A DNA stretch of 14,560 nt from an uncultured Pseudomonadota bacterium (GTDB taxonomy: Bacteria > SAR324 > NAC60-12), in the NCBI GenBank assembly GCA_913056375.1, contig CAJXNF010000031.1:1-14560 (forward strand). The letters run 5' to 3'. Both the position numbers and the translations under genes were made by a program. Below, in pieces: positions 6,880 through 12,912 of the stretch. Position 1 is the first letter of the stretch. The number at the start of each line of letters is the position of its first letter. The notes beneath the pieces are model-generated. The model ran no database searches. It had not been told where the DNA came from and saw only the letters and a list, made by a program, of their open reading frames with translations.

Positions 6880-6924
6880 CAATCTTCCTTATGGGATTGA
6901 TGGCAAGGATCTTGGGATTGATGG
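6877..6924 (-). promoter_or_regulatory. Start-codon hairpin with tandem repeats
   Basis: On the plus strand TGGGATTGATGG occurs twice, at 6892-6903 and 6913-6924, 21 bases apart start to start. The inverse CATCAATC occurs at 6877-6884 and includes the start codon of the leftward membrane-protein gene. In that gene's transcript, CATCAATC can pair with GATTGATG over eight bases, putting AAGGAA (the ribosome-binding site) in a 10-base loop and the AUG in the stem. The second, upstream copy offers an alternative pairing partner. This could be translational control; a DNA operator with two sites two helical turns apart is the other reading. Confidence 0.4.
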
Positions 6925-6931
6925 AATTTAC

Positions 6932-6959
6932 TGGACATTCTTAGCCAGACAAATATATT
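6932..6959 (+). promoter_or_regulatory. Promoter of rpmJ
   Basis: TGGACA at 6932-6937 and TATATT at 6954-6959, separated by 16 bases, match sigma-70 boxes well (the second differs from TATAAT at one position). Transcription would begin near 6966, leaving a short leader with the ribosome-binding site GGAG at 6983-6986. Confidence 0.5.
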
Positions 6960-6994
6960 AATTTGTTTTTCTGATTTCCATTGGAGTATCCAAA

Positions 6995-7120
6995 ATGAAA
7001 GTGCTTGCATCCCTCAAGTCAGCAAAGCAGCGTCACAAAGACTGCCAGATCGTTCGTCGGCGTGGAAAGATTTTTGTGATCTGCAAGAGCAATCCTCGCT
7101 TTAAAGCACGCCAGAAGTGA
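6995..7120 (+). CDS. rpmJ: 50S ribosomal protein L36, cysteine-poor form
   Basis: A 41-residue basic protein with the typical course of bacterial L36 (KSAKQRHKDCQIVRRRGK, then VICKSNPRFKAR). It binds 23S rRNA in the large subunit. The usual zinc ribbon of L36 has CxxC, Cys and His; here only C17 and C30 remain, with H14 where the first Cys would stand and F36 at the last ligand position. It therefore belongs to the paralogue lacking a full zinc site (E. coli YkgO-like), which in many bacteria replaces the zinc form under zinc shortage, though in some lineages it is the only copy. GGAG at 6983-6986 is a good ribosome-binding site eight bases before the ATG. The gene stands alone, away from the ribosomal protein operons, with its own promoter and terminator. 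Confidence 0.93.
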   Translation: MKVLASLKSAKQRHKDCQIVRRRGKIFVICKSNPRFKARQK

Positions 7121-7127
7121 GGCCGCT

Positions 7128-7159
7128 GAGCCTCGGTTGACCGAGGCTCGTTCTCTCTT
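7128..7159 (+). terminator. Intrinsic terminator of rpmJ
   Basis: GAGCCTCGG at 7128-7136 and CCGAGGCTC at 7141-7149 form a perfect, G+C-rich 9-bp stem with a TTGA tetraloop. A pyrimidine tract rich in T (TTCTCTCTT) follows. It begins eight bases after the rpmJ stop. On the other strand no T-run follows, so it serves the rightward transcript best. Confidence 0.75.
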
Positions 7160-7183
7160 CGCTAGTCCCCCCTCAGATTCGTT

Positions 7184-7924
7184 TCAAAACGGACCGTCCA
7201 CCTTCCCATTGATGAATTGCTGTAAAATTGGGTTTGGGTTTTCCTTGATTTCCTTCGGACTCCCTTCCGCAATGATTTTGCCCTGATAGAGCATCGCCAA
7301 CTTGTCAGCAACCCGCATGGAGTTGGGAATGTGATGGGAAATGGAAATACAGGTTTTGCCAAAGTTATCACGCATTTCCACCATCAGGTTGCCGATCGCT
7401 GTGGTCGTGATTGGGTCTAGCCCAGATTCTGGCTCATCAAAGATCATGATCTTGGGTTCCATCATCAGCGCTCGCGCCACTCCTACACGTTTTTTCATTC
7501 CTCCAGAGAGCTCGGCAGGCATTTTGTCTTCTACATCGTAGAGACCGAGTCGATTGAGTGTAGAAGTGACTCTCTCGGCAATGTCACTTTCCTCGAGCTG
7601 CTTTTGGTGTTCACGCAGAGCAAAGGCGACGTTTTCAAAGACATTCATTGAATCGAAGAGTGCGGAGTACTGAAAGCACATTCCTGTTTTCTTGAGCACT
7701 TCTACGCGCTGCTGCTTGCTCATCTCCAAGACATTGGCTTCATCGACAATGATCTCTCCTGAGTCGGGAATAATGAAACCAAGGATCAACTTGACGATGG
7801 TGGATTTCCCATGGCCAGAACCCCCCATGATGACGGTAATCTTGTTGGCAGGAATTTTCAGGGAGAGATCATCGATGACCTTTTTGCTACCAAAGGCCTT
7901 GGTGACGTGGATTAATTCAATCAT
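7184..7924 (-). CDS. mlaF: MlaF-like ABC transporter ATPase
   Basis: A 246-residue cytoplasmic ABC ATPase of the MlaF/Ttg2A type, which powers phospholipid movement between the membranes of Gram-negative cells. Visible motifs: Walker A GGSGHGKST at 34-42, Q-loop Q85 (CFQYSALF), signature LSGGMKKRV at 139-147, Walker B IMIFDEP at 159-165 followed by ESGLDP, and the switch histidine H197 in ISISHH. The SGGMKKRVGVARAL stretch is characteristic of this subfamily. Oddities are His within Walker A (usually Ser or Ala), Glu in DEPES where Thr is usual, and a second His after the switch His where Asp is usual. It starts five bases after the LptE-like gene stop and is probably co-transcribed with it. 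No permease (MlaE) or substrate-binding (MlaD) gene is next to it; downstream lies the convergent rpmJ. Confidence 0.83.
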   Translation of the reverse strand: MIELIHVTKAFGSKKVIDDLSLKIPANKITVIMGGSGHGKSTIVKLILGFIIPDSGEIIVDEANVLEMSKQQRVEVLKKTGMCFQYSALFDSMNVFENVAFALREHQKQLEESDIAERVTSTLNRLGLYDVEDKMPAELSGGMKKRVGVARALMMEPKIMIFDEPESGLDPITTTAIGNLMVEMRDNFGKTCISISHHIPNSMRVADKLAMLYQGKIIAEGSPKEIKENPNPILQQFINGKVDGPF

Positions 7925-7929
7925 GTCTC

Positions 7930-8475
7930 TCAGAAAGTGTAGAAGATCTGGCTGTAGATTTTTTCGGCAAAGTTTTCGGTCAGTTCCTGTATGCCGCGGC
8001 TGAGTCGCTGACCACTGAGGTCAGCACTGCTACTGCTATCGTTGCTACTGGTAGAGACCTCAACTCTGAGATTGGAAACTTCCCAAAGCTGTTTGTTGGT
8101 CCGCTGATCCTCAAGAGTTGCGCTTCCTACAAGGGTCAACTGCTGAGCAACAGCCAAGGCTTCTGGCTCGTCCAAGTTCAGTCGGGTCAACTGGGCCAAT
8201 CGCACTCGCAACAGTAGATCACTACGTTCACTTCCACCACGAAGTCGAACAGCCGAATTACTGCGCAAACGGCTGCTGAGAGCCTGCATCACGAAAGTTT
8301 CCAGATCTGATTCAAAGGTTTGATTTTCGATGGGCGCAATGCTTAGGGTCGCGGCTTCTGCTGGGAGTGGAGGATTGCCACCCTCAAACGTATACTGGCA
8401 ACCAATGAGCAGTAACAGCAAACACGAACAGACAAATTTCTGAGGAGTTGAGTTGACTCTAAAAATTTTATTCAC
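7930..8475 (-). CDS. lptE: LptE-like outer-membrane lipoprotein
   Basis: A predicted lipoprotein of 181 residues from a GTG at 8475. From that start the N-terminus is an ideal lipoprotein signal: basic residues, a Leu-rich core at 19-23, and lipobox LIGC with C26 as the lipidated residue, followed by QYTF. The mature part has the plan of LptE-family proteins: an early strand ATLSIAPIENQTFE, a helix of the FVMQALSSRL type, then alternating strands ending in DQRTNKQLWEV. LptE plugs the LptD barrel that inserts lipopolysaccharide in the outer membrane. A Ser-rich insert (about 145-155) and a C-terminal helix complete it. An upstream TTG at 8553 would add 26 residues before the signal and is unlikely. 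No strong ribosome-binding site is seen. It is followed closely by the MlaF-like gene. Divergent sequence in this family makes the name probable, not certain. Confidence 0.7.
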   Translation of the reverse strand: MNKIFRVNSTPQKFVCSCLLLLLIGCQYTFEGGNPPLPAEAATLSIAPIENQTFESDLETFVMQALSSRLRSNSAVRLRGGSERSDLLLRVRLAQLTRLNLDEPEALAVAQQLTLVGSATLEDQRTNKQLWEVSNLRVEVSTSSNDSSSSADLSGQRLSRGIQELTENFAEKIYSQIFYTF

Positions 8476-8497
8476 GGTAACAACTAAGGTCAGAGAG

Positions 8498-8560
8498 TCA
8501 AGGATAGCCCAAATTGTAAGCAGGGACGGGTCGTTTTTCGATTGCGTCTTCAATGGGCAT
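8498..8560 (-). CDS. Possible 20-codon leader peptide before lptE
   Basis: An ATG at 8560 opens a 20-codon frame ending at TGA 8498-8500, 22 bases before the lptE GTG start. The peptide would be acidic then basic and end in PAYNLGYP. No ribosome-binding site is visible, so it may be chance; it is listed because lptE itself lacks a clear site and a leader could couple translation. Confidence 0.15.
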   Translation of the reverse strand: MPIEDAIEKRPVPAYNLGYP

Positions 8561-8570
8561 TCGTTAAAAA
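8542..8570 (+). promoter_or_regulatory. Candidate promoter of the nuo cluster
   Basis: TTGCGT at 8542-8547 and TAAAAA at 8565-8570 are separated by 17 bases. The match to sigma-70 boxes is modest, but this is the best pair in the 167-base region between the divergent lptE and nuoE genes. A leader of about 65 bases would precede nuoE. Confidence 0.28.
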
Positions 8571-8642
8571 ATGGCGTTTTGAACTTTTCCTATCCGTGTT
8601 CGCCAGACCGGGTTCCGTTCGGTCCACCGCAAAAGAGGTAGA

Positions 8643-9140
8643 GTGTTTTCTCCTGAAACGCAACAACAGGTTGACCGTCTTCTTTCCCGCTATCCGATTC
8701 GTCGTAACGCTCTCCTGCCCCTCCTACACTTGGCTCAGAAAGAAAATCAAGGCTGGTTGGACAGCAAGTGGGTGAATCATGTAGCCGAGTTGTGCGAGGT
8801 TTCGCCCACCCATGTGGAGGGAGTAGCAACCTTCTACACAATGTTCCGCTTTCGACCGCCGGGCAAGTATCATCTGCAAGTTTGTACCTGTGTACCCTGC
8901 TGCCTGGTAGGAGGTCCAGAAATTCTGGAGCATCTTGAGCACAAATTAGGCATTCACGCCGGTCATACCACGAAAGACGGTCTCTTCAGCATTGAAGAGA
9001 TGGAGTGCATCGGAGCCTGTGCCTATGCGCCAGCAATGATTGTCAACGAGGACTATGTAGAGCAGTTGACCCCTGAAAAAATCGATCAACTGCTGGACAC
9101 TCTCGCTACTACCCCGCAAGAGCAGGAAACCCATGCTTGA
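8643..9140 (+). CDS. nuoE: NADH-quinone oxidoreductase subunit E
   Basis: A 165-residue thioredoxin-like [2Fe-2S] protein of the NADH-oxidising module of complex I, the usual length. It binds cluster N1a. The four ligands are visible: C81 and C86 (CTCVPC), then C122 and C126 (ECIGACAYAP). The helical N-terminal part with HVEGVATFYTMF (about 57-68) is typical. Two extra cysteines, C83 and C87, stand between and beside the first pair. The start is GTG at 8643 with GAGG at 8635-8638 as ribosome-binding site. It overlaps nuoF by 8 bases, fitting the usual E-F order. Confidence 0.95.
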   Translation: MFSPETQQQVDRLLSRYPIRRNALLPLLHLAQKENQGWLDSKWVNHVAELCEVSPTHVEGVATFYTMFRFRPPGKYHLQVCTCVPCCLVGGPEILEHLEHKLGIHAGHTTKDGLFSIEEMECIGACAYAPAMIVNEDYVEQLTPEKIDQLLDTLATTPQEQETHA

Positions 9141-10392
9141 GGAAACGCTCGTTCTCTTCCGCAACATCCGCACCCCCGGATATGATGGCACTTTGGATAG
9201 CTACCGCAAAGCGGGTGGTTACCAATCTTTGCCAAAAGCCTTGGCGATGCAACCTGAAGAGGTGATTGCCCTAGTCAAGGAAGCGGGTTTGCGTGGGCGA
9301 GGTGGGGCTGGATTCCCCACAGGCCTAAAGTGGAGCTTCATGGCCAAAAATACGGGCAAGCCCAGTTACCTGGTCTGCAACGCAGATGAGTCTGAACCAG
9401 GGACCTGCAAGGATCGGGAATTGATGCTCAAGGATCCACATCTTTTCCTTGAAGGGATGATGATCGGTTGCTATGCCTTGGGTTGCCATCACGGCTACAT
9501 CTACGTCCGAGGGGAGTATTTCCCAGCGATCAAGAGCTTGAACAAAGCGATTGATGATTGCTATCGAGAAGGAATCCTTGGCCCAAAATTGTTGGGTGGA
9601 GACTACGAGCTGGATCTGACAGTGCACACCGGAGCAGGTGCCTATATCTGTGGCGAAGAATCAGCCCTGTTGGATTCACTCGAAGGCAAACGTGGCCATC
9701 CCCGTGTTAAACCGCCATTTCCTGCAGTTGCTGGGTTCAATAGCTGTCCAACGAGTGTGAACAACGTTGAGACTCTGACCAATGTCACAGCCATCTTGGA
9801 AATGGGGGCTGATGCCTACAAGAGTTTGGGTAGTCCCAACAATGCAGGAACTCACTTGGTAAGCTTGAGTGGGCATGTCAACCGACCCGGTGTATACGAA
9901 GTGGCAATGGGAGTTGGCTTGCGAGAGATCATTCAAGAACTCGGAGGTGGGGTGCGTGGAGGAAAGCAACTCAAGGGAGTGATTCCCGGAGGTTCCTCTT
10001 CTCCAGTGCTACGAGCTGATGAAATAGATATTGCCTATGACTTCGATTCGGTTGGTAAGGCCGGATCGATGATGGGCTCGTCGGCAATCATGGTCTTTGA
10101 TGAAGACACAGACGTGGTCAAGTTGCTGCACCGCATCTCCCGTTTTTACAATCACGAATCCTGTGGTCAGTGCACTCCCTGCCGTGAGGGGACTCACTGG
10201 GCCCGACAGTTGCTCCGAGATTTTCTGCAGAACAACGGTAGTGAGCGTAAACTCAACCGATTGCAAAGAGTTGGGCGCAACATGGGAGGGACCACACTCT
10301 GTGCACTCGGAGACGCGGCTTCAATGCCGATTGTCAGCTTCCTTAAGAAATTCCCCGATGATTTTCGACAGTACTACGCAACTGCTTCCTGA
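9133..10392 (+). CDS. nuoF: NADH-quinone oxidoreductase subunit F
   Basis: A 419-residue subunit that oxidises NADH and passes electrons through FMN to cluster N3. The nucleotide-binding glycine-rich loop GRGGAGFPTGLKW is at 55-67, the FMN-site segment CNADESEPGTCKDR at 82-95, and ICGEESALLDSLEG at 172-185. The [4Fe-4S] ligands are C344, C347 and C350 (ESCGQCTPCREG) and C390 (TTLCALGD). Length and motif spacing are normal. The ATG at 9133 lies inside the end of nuoE, with AGGAAAC as ribosome-binding site, so the two are probably translated together and give equal amounts of the paired subunits. Confidence 0.97.
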   Translation: MLEETLVLFRNIRTPGYDGTLDSYRKAGGYQSLPKALAMQPEEVIALVKEAGLRGRGGAGFPTGLKWSFMAKNTGKPSYLVCNADESEPGTCKDRELMLKDPHLFLEGMMIGCYALGCHHGYIYVRGEYFPAIKSLNKAIDDCYREGILGPKLLGGDYELDLTVHTGAGAYICGEESALLDSLEGKRGHPRVKPPFPAVAGFNSCPTSVNNVETLTNVTAILEMGADAYKSLGSPNNAGTHLVSLSGHVNRPGVYEVAMGVGLREIIQELGGGVRGGKQLKGVIPGGSSSPVLRADEIDIAYDFDSVGKAGSMMGSSAIMVFDEDTDVVKLLHRISRFYNHESCGQCTPCREGTHWARQLLRDFLQNNGSERKLNRLQRVGRNMGGTTLCALGDAASMPIVSFLKKFPDDFRQYYATAS

Positions 10393-10401
10393 GAAAAAGT
10401 G

Positions 10402-12030
10402 ATGGAAGTTTTTTATATTGATGATCAACCGGTTCCCTTTGAGAAGGGCGAGAAGATTCTCTCGGCAGCGCTGCGAGCTGGCTTGGAAATTCCTCATTTC
10501 TGTTACCATCCTGCGCTCTCAGTGGTAGCCACTTGCCGCATGTGCCTAGTCGATGTGACAGATCTTGGCAACGGACGTCCAGCACCTAAGTTGATGACAT
10601 CCTGTTCGACCGATGCCATGCCAAACATGCGGATCTCCACCCAGAACGACAAGGTTCAGGAAGGTCGGGAACTGGTAATGGAGTACCTGTTGGTGAACCA
10701 TCCACTGGACTGCCCAATTTGTGACCAGTCTGGGGAATGTACGCTGCAGGATCACTCCTATGCCCATGGAACCGGGCATTCCGAGATGGAATACAACAAG
10801 CGAGTTTATGGCTGGCGTGACATTGGTACTTTTGTCCAGTTGGAGCGCAATCGTTGTATTCATTGTTCCCGCTGTGACCGCTTCACACGTGAGATCACAG
10901 GAACAGACGAGTTCGGAATGTTCAATCGGGGACATGAGCTAACGCTGGATACATTCTCAGACCGAGCGATGACGAATCACTTCCAGGGCAACATGGCCGA
11001 CATCTGCCCAGTGGGTGCAATCACTGAGAAGGAGTTTCGATTCAAGCGCAGAGCCTGGAAACTACGCAAAGTTCCCTCGGTCTGTACTGGTTGCTCCACG
11101 GGTTGCAACATCACGATTGAACATGATCGCAACGAGGTACTTCGTCTAAAGCCCCGTGAGAATCAAGACGTCAACCAGTGGTGGATGTGTGATGAGGGTC
11201 GATTGACCTACCAGCAAATGAATGAACGAGAGCAACGCCTTGCCAAACCGATGGGACGGGTCAAAGGGAAGCTGTTACAGGTGACATGGCAGCAACTCTA
11301 CGATGCTGTGGCTGACCGACTGGAAGCCTTGAAGCCAAATGGAGAGCAGGTTGTTGCCTTAGTTGATACCCACTCTACCTTGGAAGAGATGTTCTTGCTG
11401 CGCCGCTTGCTCCAAGAAGTTTTCTCTTCGGATCAAGTCTTTTATCCACAGCAGGACTGGACTCAACCAGAATCAGAATTTTTCATTGAAACACTGATCA
11501 CTACGGACAAGGCGCCTAATCAGGCTGGAGCTCGATTACTAGGGCTCAAGGGATCCCAAGAGCATGATGTCATTAGTGCAATGAAATCGGCCAAGTTGCT
11601 ACTGGTCCTTGGCAACCCCTTCATTAATGAGCAACCACTGCTGGATTTGGCTGGAACAACAGAGTTGATGGTTCATATTGCTTCTCGTCAAAGCGAGTGG
11701 ACTGATCGAGCAGATGCAATCTTCCCTGGGCAAAATCATGCTGAAAAAGAAGGGAGCTTTCTGAATAAACAGGAGCACTGGCAGCGCTTCTGGCCAGCTT
11801 TGCGGCCTTCCCGTCATGTTCGTCCTGAATGGCAAATTCTCAGCGAACTGCTGCACATGGGAACAGCCACTCCCGTTCAGCAGACCCCTCAGTTCAGCCA
11901 GATTTTCCAACAGATGACCTCTATTGAACACAAGTTGTTTGGGAACTTGGCCTTGGAAAAATTAGGAGAGAGTGGAATTTCTCTGGCAGATCTGCGTCAG
12001 CAATCAGATACCCTGGCTCAAACCGCTTGA
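10402..12030 (+). CDS. nuoG: NADH-quinone oxidoreductase subunit G, short form
   Basis: A 542-residue iron-sulfur subunit of the complex I peripheral arm. Ligands can be followed in order: [2Fe-2S] N1b with C34, C45, C48 and C68; the His-ligated cluster N5 with H100, C104, C107 and C113; N4 with C152, C155, C158 and C202; then C228, C231, C235 and C263, which fit the extra cluster N7 found in some NuoG proteins. The rest is a reduced molybdopterin-oxidoreductase-like domain, recognisable in LLVLGNPFINEQP and in IFPGQNHAEKEGSFLN (about 440-455). At 542 residues it is well short of E. coli NuoG (about 900), so the C-terminal domain is trimmed rather than missing. The ATG at 10402 is chosen; a GTG directly before it would add one residue. 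It starts nine bases after nuoF. Confidence 0.94.
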   Translation: MEVFYIDDQPVPFEKGEKILSAALRAGLEIPHFCYHPALSVVATCRMCLVDVTDLGNGRPAPKLMTSCSTDAMPNMRISTQNDKVQEGRELVMEYLLVNHPLDCPICDQSGECTLQDHSYAHGTGHSEMEYNKRVYGWRDIGTFVQLERNRCIHCSRCDRFTREITGTDEFGMFNRGHELTLDTFSDRAMTNHFQGNMADICPVGAITEKEFRFKRRAWKLRKVPSVCTGCSTGCNITIEHDRNEVLRLKPRENQDVNQWWMCDEGRLTYQQMNEREQRLAKPMGRVKGKLLQVTWQQLYDAVADRLEALKPNGEQVVALVDTHSTLEEMFLLRRLLQEVFSSDQVFYPQQDWTQPESEFFIETLITTDKAPNQAGARLLGLKGSQEHDVISAMKSAKLLLVLGNPFINEQPLLDLAGTTELMVHIASRQSEWTDRADAIFPGQNHAEKEGSFLNKQEHWQRFWPALRPSRHVRPEWQILSELLHMGTATPVQQTPQFSQIFQQMTSIEHKLFGNLALEKLGESGISLADLRQQSDTLAQTA

Positions 12031-12052
12031 TCCTCTAACTTGAACCATCTGT

Positions 12053-12568
12053 ATGATTCTCTTCTACCTGTTTGCCCTGCTGAGTGTACTTGGAGCACTT
12101 GGGGTTCTTTTTCTGCGCAACCCCATTCACGGTGCAATGAGCCTCGTGGGTAGCTTCTTTTCGCTAGCCGCAGTGTATGTGATGATGCAGGCTGAGTTTG
12201 TCGCTGTTATCCAGGTGTTGGTCTATGCCGGTGCCATCATGGTTCTGTTTCTCTTCGTGTTGATGTTGTTGAGTTTACGGGACGAAGGGCCCTCATTCAT
12301 TCGTTGGTCTGTTGGCAAGGTGTTGGCTGTCGTGATTGCCTTTGGCATTTGGGCTCAATTAGCCTTGGTGCTCGGTCAGCATGATCCAGAGGCTCTGGTT
12401 CCACAGATTGTGTCTTCTGGCGAAGAAGTCGATTCGATCAAGTTAATTGGGCAGTTGCTGTTTACGGAATACCTGTTGCCCTTCGAGGCAATTTCCTTAC
12501 TGTTGTTGGTCGCGGTGATCGGAGCCGTTGTGATTGCTAAGCGCCGTTATCCCGGATCATCCTCATGA
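12053..12568 (+). CDS. nuoJ: NADH-quinone oxidoreductase subunit J
   Basis: A 171-residue membrane-arm subunit of complex I with about five helices. The segments NPIHGAMSLVGSFFSLAAVYVM (22-43) and VIQVLVYAGAIMVLFLFVLML (52-72) are the hallmark of NuoJ; the second corresponds to the helix 3 region, with its pi-bulge, that shifts during coupling. A loop near 108-130 leads to the last helix. The start at 12053, 22 bases after nuoG, has no clear ribosome-binding site. It directly follows nuoG; nuoH and nuoI, normally in between, are not here. It overlaps nuoK by an ATGA. Confidence 0.94.
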   Translation: MILFYLFALLSVLGALGVLFLRNPIHGAMSLVGSFFSLAAVYVMMQAEFVAVIQVLVYAGAIMVLFLFVLMLLSLRDEGPSFIRWSVGKVLAVVIAFGIWAQLALVLGQHDPEALVPQIVSSGEEVDSIKLIGQLLFTEYLLPFEAISLLLLVAVIGAVVIAKRRYPGSSS

Positions 12569-12873
12569 TGCAAATTCCACTGGGTCACATTCTGGTCCTA
12601 AGTTCACTGCTCTTCTCCATTGGAGTGCTGGGTGTCTTGCTGCGGCGTAATGCGATCGTGATCTTCATGAGCATTGAGCTGATGCTGAATGCGGTCAACC
12701 TCTCATTTGTTGGCTTTGCCCAATCAATGAATTCGCTCAATGGTGTGATGTTCATCTTCTTTATCATCGTTGTTGCAGCTGCAGAAGCAGTGGTTGGTCT
12801 CTCCATTATTCTATCTCTCTACCGTTCACGCAGAACGCTCAACATTGATGAATTCAACCTGTTGCGCTGGTAG
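12565..12873 (+). CDS. nuoK: NADH-quinone oxidoreductase subunit K
   Basis: A 102-residue membrane subunit of complex I with three helices, the family's usual length. The two membrane glutamates needed for proton pumping are present: E38 in FMSIELMLNAVNL and E74 in VVAAAEAVVGLS, equivalent to E36 and E72 of E. coli NuoK. The ATG at 12565 overlaps the nuoJ stop; a second ATG follows at 12568 and either may be used. Confidence 0.95.
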   Translation: MMQIPLGHILVLSSLLFSIGVLGVLLRRNAIVIFMSIELMLNAVNLSFVGFAQSMNSLNGVMFIFFIIVVAAAEAVVGLSIILSLYRSRRTLNIDEFNLLRW

Positions 12874-12912
12874 CGTTCAACCAAGGCAATCCTCTCTCTG
12901 TCTCAAGGCCTC

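Noticed and set aside
10546..10935. A 129-codon leftward open frame inside nuoG
   Set aside because: It opposes the conserved iron-sulfur ligand region of nuoG and has no recognisable features.
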